Assembly: GCA_902521655.1 (NCBI GenBank)
Contig: CABYSM010000006.1
Location: 1-50,245, forward strand
Source of the DNA: an uncultured Pelagibacteraceae bacterium
Lineage (GTDB): Bacteria > Pseudomonadota > Alphaproteobacteria > Pelagibacterales > AG-422-B15
Reading direction: 5' to 3'
DNA length: 50,245 nucleotides
Shown here piece by piece: positions 35,964 to 44,805 of the stretch. A program made the translations under genes and the position numbers. Below the pieces are notes generated by a model. It ran no database searches, had not been told where the DNA came from, and worked only from the letters and a program-made list of their open reading frames with translations. Numbering within the stretch: the stretch's first letter is position 1; each line of letters begins with the position of its first letter.

Positions 35964-37603
35964 GCGTCCGCAGTTTTAGCCATTTCTCTTAGCTCATACT
36001 TCAATATCTTTCCGGTTGAAGTTTTAGGCAGCTCAGTAAATATAACTTTTTTAGGACACTTAAAGCCAGCAAGAGTTTCTTTACAAAAAGATATTATGTC
36101 TTTCTCTGTTACATTATCGTCCTCACTTTTTAATTCAATAAAAGCACAAGGAGTTTCGCCCCATTTTTCATCAGGTTTGGCAACTACTGCAGCAAAAAGA
36201 ACTGATGGGTGCTTATACAACGTATTTTCTATCTCAACTGAAGATACATTTTCTCCGCCAGATATAATGATATCTTTGCTTCTATCTTTGATCTGGACAT
36301 ATCCATTAGGATGCATCACTGCTAAATCTCCAGAATGAAACCAGCCGCCTGACATTGACTTATCAGTTTCTTCTTTATTTTTAAGGTAACCTTTCATAAC
36401 ACAATTACCTTTAATCATAATTTCACCAATTTCTTCACCATCATTTTTGACCTCTTTCATGGTCTCTGGATTCATAACCGTAAGGCCTTCCATCATTGGA
36501 AATTTTACACCTTGCATTGATCTCAATTTTGATTGTTCCTCAACTGATAATTCATTCCATTCATCTTGCCATGCACACATCGATACATGACCATAAGTTT
36601 CAGTTAATCCATACACGTGCGTTACATCAAAGCCCATTTGTTGAACTGCTTCAAGGGTGGCTGCAGGTGGTGGGGCTCCAGCGGTAACAACATTAACTTT
36701 ATGAGAATAGTCTCTTTTTTCATCGTCAGTCGCTTGAGCTATAAAGTTTAATACAATAGGCGCCCCTCCGAAATGTGTGACTTTGTGATCAGCTATTGCA
36801 TCAAAAAGATTTTTTGCAGATACATATCGTAAGCATACGCTTGTTCCTGCTAAGGCGGTTAATGTGTATGGATTACCCCAGCCATTACAATGAAACATCG
36901 GGACTACCCACATGTAAGTTGGATGCATGGCCATGCTAAATGCTGTAACTGAACCTAACGCCATTAAATATGAACCTCGATGATGGTAAACTACACCTTT
37001 AGGAAGACCTGTGGTTCCCGATGTATAATTAAGAGCAAGTGAGTCCCATTCATCTTCTGGCAAACTCCATTCAAAATTTTCGTCGCCCGTTTTAAGGAAC
37101 TCTTCATAATTTAGACTTCCGAGATTTTCTCCAGCACCTTCAGGATGATTAGCAAGTTCATCATCAATATCTATAACTAAAGGTTTAGTTTTTATTTTGT
37201 TTAACACTTCCTTAATGGTAGGTGAGAGCTCATTATCAGTGATTACTACTTTTGCTTCTCCGTGCTCAAGAATATAAGAAATGGTATCTACATCTAATCT
37301 AATATTAATTGTATTAATTATCGCTCCAATCATAGGAATTCCATAATGAGCTTCGTAAATTTCTGGAGTATTAAAACATAAGACTGCAACTGTATCACCT
37401 TTGCCAACACCTTTTTTTGTGAGAGCGCTAGCTAGCTGCTTACTTCTCTTAAAAGTATCTGACCATGTATACTTTTTAGAGCCATGAACAATTGATAGTC
37501 TATTTGGATAAACTTCAGCCGATCTTTGTAAAAAACTTAATGGAGAAAGAGGTGTAAAGTTAGCGTGATTCTTGTCTAAGTTAGTATTATACATATCAGT
37601 CAT
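35960..37603 (-). CDS. Acyl-CoA ligase of DmdB type (methylmercaptopropionate-CoA ligase-like)
   Basis: The 547-residue AMP-forming ligase has LNYTSGTTGLPKGVVYHHRG (P-loop), GLTETYG, and the C-terminal hinge and lysine KTSTGKILKYELRE. The N-terminus NHANFTPLSPLSFLQRSAEV and the segment FHCNGWGNPYTLTALAGTSV match the clade that contains DmdB, which activates 3-methylmercaptopropionate in DMSP breakdown; medium-chain and aromatic acyl ligases are close relatives. It overlaps the formate-tetrahydrofolate ligase gene by one base. A DmdA-like gene lies 2.6 kb away, which supports the DmdB reading without proving it. Confidence 0.75.
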   Translation of the reverse strand: MTDMYNTNLDKNHANFTPLSPLSFLQRSAEVYPNRLSIVHGSKKYTWSDTFKRSKQLASALTKKGVGKGDTVAVLCFNTPEIYEAHYGIPMIGAIINTINIRLDVDTISYILEHGEAKVVITDNELSPTIKEVLNKIKTKPLVIDIDDELANHPEGAGENLGSLNYEEFLKTGDENFEWSLPEDEWDSLALNYTSGTTGLPKGVVYHHRGSYLMALGSVTAFSMAMHPTYMWVVPMFHCNGWGNPYTLTALAGTSVCLRYVSAKNLFDAIADHKVTHFGGAPIVLNFIAQATDDEKRDYSHKVNVVTAGAPPPAATLEAVQQMGFDVTHVYGLTETYGHVSMCAWQDEWNELSVEEQSKLRSMQGVKFPMMEGLTVMNPETMKEVKNDGEEIGEIMIKGNCVMKGYLKNKEETDKSMSGGWFHSGDLAVMHPNGYVQIKDRSKDIIISGGENVSSVEIENTLYKHPSVLFAAVVAKPDEKWGETPCAFIELKSEDDNVTEKDIISFCKETLAGFKCPKKVIFTELPKTSTGKILKYELREMAKTADA

Positions 37604-39270
37604 TAAAATAATCCTTCAATTTCACCATCATCATTTAAGTGTATCGCATTTGCAGCGGGAATTCTAGGCAGACCAGGCATAGTCATGATTTTATCACATA
37701 CCACTACAAGAAATTCAGCTCCAGCTGCTAATCGTATTTCTCTAATTGGAACAATGTGATCCTTAGGAGCCCCTCGCAAATTCGGATCCGTTGAAAAACT
37801 GTATTGAGTTTTGGCAACACAAATTGGGTAATGACCATAGTTTTCTTGCAGCTCATCGAATTGTGTTCTTATTTTTTGATCTGCAATAATATCTTTTGCT
37901 CCATAAATATCTTGTGCAATTTTCTGAACTTTATCCCACAGTTTCATTTCATCAGGGTAAAGGTGTTTTATTTGTGGATTTTCCTCAGTTGTTACATCTA
38001 CAATGTGTTGCGCCAAGGTTTCTGCCCCAGCTCCACCATTGCTCCAGTGAGTACAATTAAATGATTTAATGCCAAGCTCGTCACAGCATTCACTGATTAT
38101 TGAGAGTTCATTATCAGTGTCGGTGATAAAATGATTAATTGCTACAGATACAGGAACCCCATATTTCTTCATGTTCGAAATATGTTGTTTTAAGTTCGAT
38201 AGACCTTTCCTTAAGGCGTCTAAATTTTCATTTTTCAGTTCCTTTTTATCCATACCACCGTGCATTTTTAAAGCTCTTACGGTAGCCACAATGACTATGG
38301 CAGAAGGATTTAAATTTCCTTTTCTGCATTTTATATCTAGAAATTTTTCTGCGCCAAGATCCGCTCCAAATCCAGCTTCTGTTACTACATAATCGCTTAA
38401 CTTAAGTGCTGTTTGAGTTGCTATAAGTGAATTGCAACCATGCGCAATGTTAGCAAAAGGACCCCCATGAATTATTGCAGGATTTTCTTCTAAGGTTTGA
38501 ACAAGATTTGGGAGAAAAGCATCTTTTAGTAAAGTTGTCATTGCTCCGTCTGCATTTACGTCACGCGCTTTGATTTCTTTTTTATCTCGAGTGTAACCAA
38601 TGATAATATTGCCAAGTCTTTTTTGCAGATCGCTAAGACTTGTTGATAAACAAAAGATCGCCATAACTTCAGAAGCAACTGTAATATCAAACTTATCTTC
38701 TCTAGGAAAACCGTTAGCTATACCTCCAAGATTTATATTTGTATTTCTCAATGCTCGGTCGTTTAAATCTACAACTCGACCCCATACTATTCTTCTTGTA
38801 TCTATATTTAGATCATTTCCCCAATAAATGTGATTATCGATCATAGAAGCAAGCAGGTTATGAGCAGATGTGATTGCATGAAAATCGCCTGTAAAATGAA
38901 GATTAATCTTATCCATCGGGACTACTTGAGCATAACCACCTCCAGCAGCTCCACCTTTAACGCCAAAACATGGACCTAAGCTTGGTTCTCTGAGGCATAC
39001 CAATGACTGCTTACCTATTTTATTAAGGGCATCATTTAATCCCACTGAGGTAGTAGTTTTACCTTCACCCGCAGGAGTTGGTGAAATGGCTGTAACCAAT
39101 ATCAATTTTCCATTTTTGTTTTGATTTTTCAATGTGTTGGTATCAATTTTTGCAATATGATGTCCAAACTTTTGAAGGCTATCTTCTTCAAGTTTTAGTT
39201 TTGAGGCTACCTTTTCAATTGGCACCATTTGATTTTTTCTTGCTATTTCAATGTCTGATAGAACATCCAT
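37603..39270 (-). CDS. fhs: Formate-tetrahydrofolate ligase
   Basis: The 555-residue protein, normal length for the family, has the ATP loop [42 protein letters not shown] at residues 98-119, and [23 protein letters not shown] segments in order. It interconverts formate plus tetrahydrofolate and 10-formyl-tetrahydrofolate; run backwards it yields formate and ATP from demethylation-derived C1 units. The ATG follows AAGGGG. It is co-oriented with the DmdB-like ligase and diverges from the metF-like and dmdA-like genes, so all four probably share one C1 function. FolD, needed for the middle steps, is not in the window. Confidence 0.96.
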   Translation of the reverse strand: MDVLSDIEIARKNQMVPIEKVASKLKLEEDSLQKFGHHIAKIDTNTLKNQNKNGKLILVTAISPTPAGEGKTTTSVGLNDALNKIGKQSLVCLREPSLGPCFGVKGGAAGGGYAQVVPMDKINLHFTGDFHAITSAHNLLASMIDNHIYWGNDLNIDTRRIVWGRVVDLNDRALRNTNINLGGIANGFPREDKFDITVASEVMAIFCLSTSLSDLQKRLGNIIIGYTRDKKEIKARDVNADGAMTTLLKDAFLPNLVQTLEENPAIIHGGPFANIAHGCNSLIATQTALKLSDYVVTEAGFGADLGAEKFLDIKCRKGNLNPSAIVIVATVRALKMHGGMDKKELKNENLDALRKGLSNLKQHISNMKKYGVPVSVAINHFITDTDNELSIISECCDELGIKSFNCTHWSNGGAGAETLAQHIVDVTTEENPQIKHLYPDEMKLWDKVQKIAQDIYGAKDIIADQKIRTQFDELQENYGHYPICVAKTQYSFSTDPNLRGAPKDHIVPIREIRLAAGAEFLVVVCDKIMTMPGLPRIPAANAIHLNDDGEIEGLF

Positions 39271-39334
39271 TACTTCACCCCTTAAATTTAAGTCTAGACA
39301 ACTTAAGAATTTTAATTCGTGGAGTCTACAAAAA

Positions 39335-39348
39335 TGTATTGTAATACA
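39335..39348. promoter_or_regulatory. 14-base palindrome in the fhs/metF-like divergent gap
   Basis: TGTATT (39335-39340) and AATACA (39343-39348) are perfect inverted arms around GT. The site is 65 bases upstream of fhs and about 115 bases upstream of metF-like, a good place for an operator that controls both directions. No regulator gene is adjacent. AT-rich palindromes of this size can arise by chance. Confidence 0.4.
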
Positions 39349-39388
39349 CCTAATTTTTAAATAGATTTCTCACAAAGGAGACTCAAAG

Positions 39389-39439
39389 AACGTTGCAAAA
39401 TTAAGCCAAGCAACGTTACTTAATAATCGCGTGGCTTAA
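39389..39439 (+). ncRNA. H-type pseudoknot RNA upstream of metF-like gene (riboswitch-like)
   Basis: Stem 1 pairs AACGTTGC (39389-39396) with GCAACGTT (39410-39417). Stem 2 pairs TTAAGCCA (39401-39408), which lies in the loop of stem 1, with TGGCTTAA (39432-39439). Both stems are 8 bp and perfect. Loop 1 is AAAA, one A separates the stems, and loop 3 is 14 bases. The structure ends 25 bases before the ATG at 39465. This is the architecture of SAM-II, SAM-V and preQ1 pseudoknot riboswitches, but I cannot match the loops to their consensus. A purine-rich AAAGGAG lies just 5' of it (39375-39381). Confidence 0.7.
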
Positions 39440-39464
39440 GCGTAAACACTTAGAATTTTTAATT

Positions 39465-40205
39465 ATGGGAAATGTGAATTTTTCATTAGAGGTGACTACG
39501 CGGACCAACTTGTCTGAGCTACCCAAGCTTAACGATATATATGTAACATTCTTGCCGGGTACAAGTTACAAGGACGTCATTGAACAGACAAAAGCTTTAT
39601 CAAAATCAGGTTTTAACGCAATTCCACACTTTCCAGCTAGATCAATAACTGATTTAGACATGCTGAAAGATTATGTTGAACAAATAAAAGAAGCTGGTGT
39701 TAAGCAAGTATTAATAATTGGAGGCGATAGAGATATTCTTGGCAATTATCATTGTTCACTTCAGTTAATTGAAACGGGCTTATTTGATGGAATGAAAATT
39801 GGTATAGCAGGTCATCCCGAGGGATCTCCTAATATGAGCGATCAAGCAATAGATGAGGCAATGAAATCTAAATCTTTATTTGCAGATTATATTGTTACGC
39901 AATGGACACAGGATACAAATGCATTATCTGAATTTGTTAACGAAGCTCCATTGCCCGTTCATGTCGGCCTTGCAGGACCAGCTTCAATGAAAACGTTAAT
40001 AAAATTTGCTGGTTTTGTTGGATTAAAGAATACACTTAGCTTTGCTAAAAAAAATGCATCGAAAATTTTTGATTTATTGACGGTACAAACACCGCATGAT
40101 GTAATTCAAGAATTAAAAGGAAATGTAGATAATTTTCACATTTATGCATTTGGTGGAATAAAAAAAACAAGTGAATGGTTACAAAAGGAGAACTACTATG
40201 TCTAA
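39465..40205 (+). CDS. Short methylenetetrahydrofolate reductase-like protein
   Basis: The 246-residue protein resembles the MetF barrel but is shorter than the usual near-300. It retains FLPGTSYKDVIEQTKALSKS, GFNAIPHFPARSITD (substrate loop), VLIIGGDRDILGNY (FAD loop) and IGIAGHPEGSP, all in family order. It should interconvert 5-methyl- and 5,10-methylene-tetrahydrofolate using FAD. Next to a demethylase that makes 5-methyl-tetrahydrofolate, the oxidative direction is likely. It overlaps the DmdA-like gene by 8 bases. The ATG has no clear ribosome site; a structured RNA lies upstream. Confidence 0.85.
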   Translation: MGNVNFSLEVTTRTNLSELPKLNDIYVTFLPGTSYKDVIEQTKALSKSGFNAIPHFPARSITDLDMLKDYVEQIKEAGVKQVLIIGGDRDILGNYHCSLQLIETGLFDGMKIGIAGHPEGSPNMSDQAIDEAMKSKSLFADYIVTQWTQDTNALSEFVNEAPLPVHVGLAGPASMKTLIKFAGFVGLKNTLSFAKKNASKIFDLLTVQTPHDVIQELKGNVDNFHIYAFGGIKKTSEWLQKENYYV

Positions 40206-41541
40206 AAAATTAGAACACAATACTACGGTTGATCAAAGTGATCGCCATGTGCCTTACAATTTACGTCAAAGTGGACCAACCAAAGTTGAAATGCTGATCT
40301 CTACGAGAGTCAGAAAATCACCTTATTGGCATAAATCAATGGAAGCTGGTTGCTGGAGAGCAACAGTTTACAATCGTATTTATCATCCTAGGGGATATGT
40401 AAAGCCAGAAGATGGTGGTGCGATGGTTGAATATGAAGCAATTAAAAACCACGTTACTATGTGGAATGTTGCTGTTGAAAGACAGATATGTGTAAAAGGA
40501 CCTGATGCGGAGAAATTTACAGACTATGTCATCACTAGAGATGCAACAAAAATCTCACCTTTAAGAGCAAGATATGTAATTCTCTGCAATTATAAGGGCG
40601 GCGTTTTAAATGATCCAATTCTTTTGAGAATTTCTAAAGATGAGTTTTGGTTTAGTTTATCAGACTCAGATATTGGTCTATATCTCCAAGGTGTGAATGC
40701 TGACAAAAGATTTAACGTAGAAATTGATGAAATCGATGCGTGTCCAGTTCAAATCCAAGGACCAAAAGCTGGTGCGTTAATGAAAGATTTAGTTGGTGAT
40801 CAAGTGGATCTCGACAATATTCCATTTTATGGACTAGCAGAAGTTACTGTTGGCGGTCGAAGTTGTGTTATATCGCAGACAGGATTCTCAGGAGAGTCTG
40901 GTTATGAAATCTATTTGAGAGATGCAACACTTTATGCAGATGATATGTGGGATGCCGTATTGGAAGCTGGTAAAAAACATAACTTAATGGTAATTGCCCC
41001 GGCTCACCATAGAAGAATTCAAGCAGGAATTCTATCATGGGGTCAGGATATGGATCATGAGCATAATCCATTCCAGTGCAACTTAGGATACCAAGTATCA
41101 TTATCTGGAAAAGGAGAATGGGAAAAGAAAGGTGACTATGTTGGCAAACAAGCTCTTGAAAAGATGAAAGCTGATCTTGCTGATGGTCATAAGCCTTACA
41201 AATTACAACTAGTTGGTTTTGAACTAGAAGGTAAACCCATTGAAGAATATGCGCCTGACTTCTGGCTCGTATCTCCTGGTGATGGCGGTGATCCATGTGG
41301 TTTCATTACATCTCCTTGGTACCATCCTGAAAAAGGAAAAAATATAGCAATGGGTTACGTTCCTTTTGACGGCTCTTTGAATGCCAACGGATTCCCAAAA
41401 TGGGAGCTTGGAAAGAAATATAAAATTCACCTGCCAGATATTTATGCAGACAAACCGGGTGAACCAGTAGATGCAGTGACTGTGGATGTGCCGTTCACTG
41501 AGTCATTCAATGCAAATACAAGGGAAGTAGTTAAAGGTTAA
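40198..41541 (+). CDS. DmdA-like, GcvT-fold tetrahydrofolate-dependent demethylase
   Basis: The start ATG 40198 has AAGGAG 7 bases upstream, giving 447 residues. The folate-binding T-protein fold is clear and closest to DMSP demethylase DmdA: ISTRVRKSPYWH (35-46), VYNRIYHP, MWNVAVERQICVKGPDA (88-104), GGVLNDPILL (134-143) and FSLSDSDIGLYLQG. Two things differ from DmdA as I recall it. The protein is about 75 residues longer, and the SKQGG(F/Y)EIY signature reads SGESGYEIYL (231-240), as in ordinary GcvT-like enzymes. So the methyl donor could be DMSP or another compound. Neighbours metF-like, fhs and dmdB-like fit methyl transfer to folate. Confidence 0.75.
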   Translation: MSKKLEHNTTVDQSDRHVPYNLRQSGPTKVEMLISTRVRKSPYWHKSMEAGCWRATVYNRIYHPRGYVKPEDGGAMVEYEAIKNHVTMWNVAVERQICVKGPDAEKFTDYVITRDATKISPLRARYVILCNYKGGVLNDPILLRISKDEFWFSLSDSDIGLYLQGVNADKRFNVEIDEIDACPVQIQGPKAGALMKDLVGDQVDLDNIPFYGLAEVTVGGRSCVISQTGFSGESGYEIYLRDATLYADDMWDAVLEAGKKHNLMVIAPAHHRRIQAGILSWGQDMDHEHNPFQCNLGYQVSLSGKGEWEKKGDYVGKQALEKMKADLADGHKPYKLQLVGFELEGKPIEEYAPDFWLVSPGDGGDPCGFITSPWYHPEKGKNIAMGYVPFDGSLNANGFPKWELGKKYKIHLPDIYADKPGEPVDAVTVDVPFTESFNANTREVVKG

Positions 41542-41554
41542 ATTTAAATATTAT

Positions 41555-41583
41555 TCTGGCGTCTTAGATAAGAAGGCGCCGGA
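41555..41583 (+). terminator. Stem-loop between dmdA-like gene and msrA
   Basis: TCTGGCGTCTT (41555-41565) pairs with AAGGCGCCGGA (41573-41583), 11 bp with two G-T wobbles on the + strand RNA. On the minus strand these become mismatches, so the element serves the rightward transcript. No T-run follows; it may be a processing end or a Rho-assisted stop between convergent genes. Confidence 0.55.
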
Positions 41584-41587
41584 GTGA

Positions 41588-42082
41588 TTAAGATTTGTGC
41601 TGAACGTATAGTTGGTGATAGCACACTTTGCCGTTCTTCTCAATAAAGTCCTGATGATATTCTTCTGCAGGGTAGAACTTAACAGCTTCTCTTAATTCTG
41701 TGGCTACCTTTCCTTGATGCTCACCTGAGTCGTCAATTTGTTTTATTTTTTCTTCAGCTATAGTTTTTTCACCTTCTGAATTATAAAATATTACAGATTT
41801 ATATTGCTCCCCAATATCTGGACCTTGTCGGTTGAATTGAGTGGGGTCATGTATAAAGAAAAATTTGTCTAGCAGTGCTTCATATGTAGTTTCTGAGTCA
41901 TCATATTCAATTTCAACAACTTCAATATGACCCGTGGTTCCTGTGCAAATAGTCTCGTATGTAGGATCATCAGTGTGACCACCTGCATATCCTGATATTA
42001 CTTTTTTGACGCCTGGGATTTCTTCAAAGAGCACTTCAACTCCCCAAAAACATCCAGCTCCTAAAACTAATTTTGCATTCAT
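41588..42082 (-). CDS. msrA: Peptide methionine sulfoxide reductase MsrA
   Basis: MsrA reduces methionine-S-sulfoxide in proteins. The 164-residue protein has the catalytic GAGCFWGVE (Cys near residue 11), SGYAGGHTDDPTYETICTGT, GHIEVVEIEYD and FFFIHDPTQFNRQGPDIGEQ, all standard. The resolving cysteine may be in NGKVCYHQLY near the C-terminus. No msrB is fused or adjacent. It converges with the dmdA-like gene and diverges from the enolase-superfamily gene. Confidence 0.96.
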   Translation of the reverse strand: MNAKLVLGAGCFWGVEVLFEEIPGVKKVISGYAGGHTDDPTYETICTGTTGHIEVVEIEYDDSETTYEALLDKFFFIHDPTQFNRQGPDIGEQYKSVIFYNSEGEKTIAEEKIKQIDDSGEHQGKVATELREAVKFYPAEEYHQDFIEKNGKVCYHQLYVQHKS

Positions 42083-42085
42083 TAC

Positions 42086-42115
42086 TTAACATAAAAGTTT
42101 TTTTATATATGTTAA
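42086..42115. repeat. 8-bp inverted repeat between msrA and the dehydratase gene
   Basis: TTAACATA (42086-42093) and TATGTTAA (42108-42115) are perfect inverted arms with a 14-base T-rich spacer, in the 75-base gap between divergent genes. It could be a shared operator. AT richness makes chance possible. Confidence 0.3.
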
Positions 42116-42157
42116 AGGTCAAAATTAAATATATTCCAAATAAAATTAATACTTGTA

Positions 42158-43294
42158 ATGGATACAGAGATAAGCATTGGCAAACTTTCTAGTGTGAAGA
42201 TTTGGATAACCAATGCTCATAAAAGTAAGGACAATTGGTCAAAGACTAAAAAATTTATCTTTATAAAAATAACAACGACTGATGGAGTTGAAGGGTGGGG
42301 AGAAGCTTTCTCCATTCATCTCAGAGAAAAGGCAATTGCAACAATAATAATTGAATTGTTTAAAGAAATATCAGAAATTAAAAACTTATCATTAAACTCA
42401 TTTTATAATAAAATATCTTTTCTTAGAGATGGCCATGGAGGACTAGATTTTAGTTCTGCAACAAGTGCAATTGAAATTGCTCTATGGGACATAGCTGGTA
42501 AGTTGAAAAATCTCCCTTTGAATTGCTTATTAACAGATAATCCTAAGCCTGATGTATCTATTTATGCTACTTGTTGGAGTGATTTAAAAAAAGATGAGGA
42601 AAATTACTTACATCAAGTAGAAAAATATTTTGAGAAAAAATATGGAGGTATTAAAATTTACCCATTATTTGAAAATACTTCAAACTCAGTTAAGTTTGTC
42701 GAGAGAGTAAGAAAAATAGTGGGAATGGAATACCCTCTCATGCTAGACTTAGCCATACCTAAAGATTTAGACCAAACAAAGACCTTTTTAAAAGAGATAT
42801 CTTTTTTGAAGCCTTATTGGATTGAAGAACCGGTTGATGGAGAAAATATTAGCCTACTTAACGAAATTAAAAATAGTTTTGATATGAGAGTTGTGACTGG
42901 CGAAAAACAGAGTGGCCTCCCTCATTTTCAAGAAATTATTAAAAGAGATGCGGCAGATATACTTAATCCTGACATTTCAGGAATAGGAGGAATTATTGAT
43001 ATGCTTTACGTTTCAAAGGAAGCTTTAAATAATGATATCTATATTTCTCCCCATTGTTGGAATTCTATGTCAGTGTCTGCATCTGCGATGCTTCATATTT
43101 GTTCAAGCATCCCAAATTCCGAAAAGGCAGAAATATTCCCTGATTATATTGAATTCTCAAAAGAGTTTTGTGAGCTGTCTTTTAATATCGTAGAGGATAA
43201 AGCAATACTTAATCAGTCTGCTGGACTTGGGATGGTAATTCATGAAGATATTTTATCAAATTTAAGTACTTATAGGATGGATGAAAAAAATTAA
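42158..43294 (+). CDS. Enolase-superfamily dehydratase, mandelate racemase subgroup
   Basis: The 378-residue protein follows the mandelate racemase plan. It has metal ligands Asp197 (LMLDLA), Glu223 (IEEPVDG) and Glu249 (TGEKQSG), and the His299-Asp272 dyad (ISPHCWN, NPDISGIGG). The KxK pair reads Lys166-Ile-Tyr168, so the second lysine is lost; some sugar-acid dehydratases have such changes. A sugar acid dehydratase is the likely role, exact substrate unknown. It overlaps the next gene, a MatB-like ligase, by one base, suggesting one pathway. Confidence 0.85.
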   Translation: MDTEISIGKLSSVKIWITNAHKSKDNWSKTKKFIFIKITTTDGVEGWGEAFSIHLREKAIATIIIELFKEISEIKNLSLNSFYNKISFLRDGHGGLDFSSATSAIEIALWDIAGKLKNLPLNCLLTDNPKPDVSIYATCWSDLKKDEENYLHQVEKYFEKKYGGIKIYPLFENTSNSVKFVERVRKIVGMEYPLMLDLAIPKDLDQTKTFLKEISFLKPYWIEEPVDGENISLLNEIKNSFDMRVVTGEKQSGLPHFQEIIKRDAADILNPDISGIGGIIDMLYVSKEALNNDIYISPHCWNSMSVSASAMLHICSSIPNSEKAEIFPDYIEFSKEFCELSFNIVEDKAILNQSAGLGMVIHEDILSNLSTYRMDEKN

Positions 43295-44805
43295 TGACTG
43301 AAGCAAACTATCTTTTTGATAAAATCTTTAAATCTAATGAAACTAAGGAAAAAATATTTTTAATCAATAAGAGTAAAAAATTAAGCTACATAGAATTTCA
43401 TGAGGTAGTTAATAAAATCTCTAATTATCTAATAGAGATTAATTTGTCCCCAGGTGACCGTGTTGCTGTCCAAGCAAAAAAAAACATTTTTCAATTAGCA
43501 TTATATGTCGCTACCATCAAAGCTGGTGGAGTATATCTACCACTCAATACAGGATATACTCTCAATGAGTTAGAATATTTTTTTAATGACGCAAAACCTA
43601 AGGTGATTGTTGTAGATGATAAAATCCAAAGCAAAATAAATAGCATTACAAGCACTTCATCGGCTTCAATCTTAACATTAAATTTAGATGAAAGCGGCTC
43701 TCTTACTGAAAGAATTAAAAACTGCTCAACAAAGTTTCATGCAATTGCTCGAAGTGAAAATGATTTAGCGGCTATTTTGTATACATCAGGAACTACTGGA
43801 AAATCAAAAGGCGCGATGTTATCGCATAGAAATTTAGTTTCTAATTCAGAAGTATTAAGAGATTTTTGGAAATTTACAGAAAGTGACGTGCTCTTACATA
43901 TGCTACCGATCTATCACACACACGGTCTCTTTGTCGCTTGTAATCTATTGGCAATTGTTGGTGGATCAATGATTTTTTTAGAAAAATTTGATGTTAAAGA
44001 AGCGATGTTTTGGATGAAAGATTCAACTTCAATGATGGGAGTACCTACTTTTTACACAAGACTGCTAGCAAGTGAAGAGTTAAATACTGAAAGTGCTAAA
44101 CATATGCGTCTATTTATTTCAGGTTCTGCACCCCTGTTATCTGAAACTCATATAGATTTTGAAAAACGAACTGGTAAAAAAATTCTTGAGAGATATGGAA
44201 TGACAGAAACTAATATGAATATTTCAAATCCATATGACGGAGAGAGAAAAGCGGGAACGGTCGGCATTCCGCTTCCTGGTATTGAAATTAGGGTAGTTAA
44301 TGAGGAGGGAAAAGTAGTAGAAAATGGAAAAATAGGCACCATTGAACTTAAGGGTGAAAATGTTTTTCAAGGATATTGGAAAATGAAAGAAAAAACGGAA
44401 GAGGCATTTAAGGAAGATGGCTTTTTTATAACAGGTGATCTCGCACAAAAGGACGAAAACGGTTATTTTACTATTGTAGGAAGAGATAAGGATATGATTA
44501 TAAGTGGTGGGCTAAATGTTTACCCTAAAGAAATAGAAGATGTGTTAAATGAATTGCCAAATGTATTAGAGTCTGCCGTTTTTGGATTACAACATGCTGA
44601 TTTTGGTGAGGCAGTTGTTGCAGCTGTTGTCGTAAACGATGATAAAAACAATGAAAACCAAATAATTGAATTTACAAAGGACAAAATTGCTAAATATAAG
44701 CAGCCAAAAAAAATTATTTTCATGGATAACTTGCCAAGGAATTCAATGGGCAAAGTCCAAAAAAATTTATTACGGAAAAATAATCAGAATTTATTTAAGG
44801 GTTAG
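43294..44805 (+). CDS. Malonyl-CoA synthetase-like AMP-forming ligase
   Basis: The 503-residue ligase has AILYTSGTTGKSKGAMLSH (P-loop), MLPIYHTHGLFVACN, and ERYGMTETNMNISNPYDGER followed by AGTVGIPLPG. These last segments are very close to MatB, which makes malonyl-CoA or methylmalonyl-CoA from the diacids. The C-terminal PRNSMGKVQKNLLRK carries the catalytic lysine. It overlaps the dehydratase gene at its start and the convergent hydrolase gene by 11 bases at its end. Malonate or a close dicarboxylate is the expected substrate. Confidence 0.88.
   Translation: MTEANYLFDKIFKSNETKEKIFLINKSKKLSYIEFHEVVNKISNYLIEINLSPGDRVAVQAKKNIFQLALYVATIKAGGVYLPLNTGYTLNELEYFFNDAKPKVIVVDDKIQSKINSITSTSSASILTLNLDESGSLTERIKNCSTKFHAIARSENDLAAILYTSGTTGKSKGAMLSHRNLVSNSEVLRDFWKFTESDVLLHMLPIYHTHGLFVACNLLAIVGGSMIFLEKFDVKEAMFWMKDSTSMMGVPTFYTRLLASEELNTESAKHMRLFISGSAPLLSETHIDFEKRTGKKILERYGMTETNMNISNPYDGERKAGTVGIPLPGIEIRVVNEEGKVVENGKIGTIELKGENVFQGYWKMKEKTEEAFKEDGFFITGDLAQKDENGYFTIVGRDKDMIISGGLNVYPKEIEDVLNELPNVLESAVFGLQHADFGEAVVAAVVVNDDKNNENQIIEFTKDKIAKYKQPKKIIFMDNLPRNSMGKVQKNLLRKNNQNLFKG

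Noticed and set aside
40198..41541. LigM/DesA-type aryl O-demethylase
   Set aside because: fhs and metF also accompany ligM, but the front half of this protein follows DmdA motifs and does not resemble LigM as I recall it.
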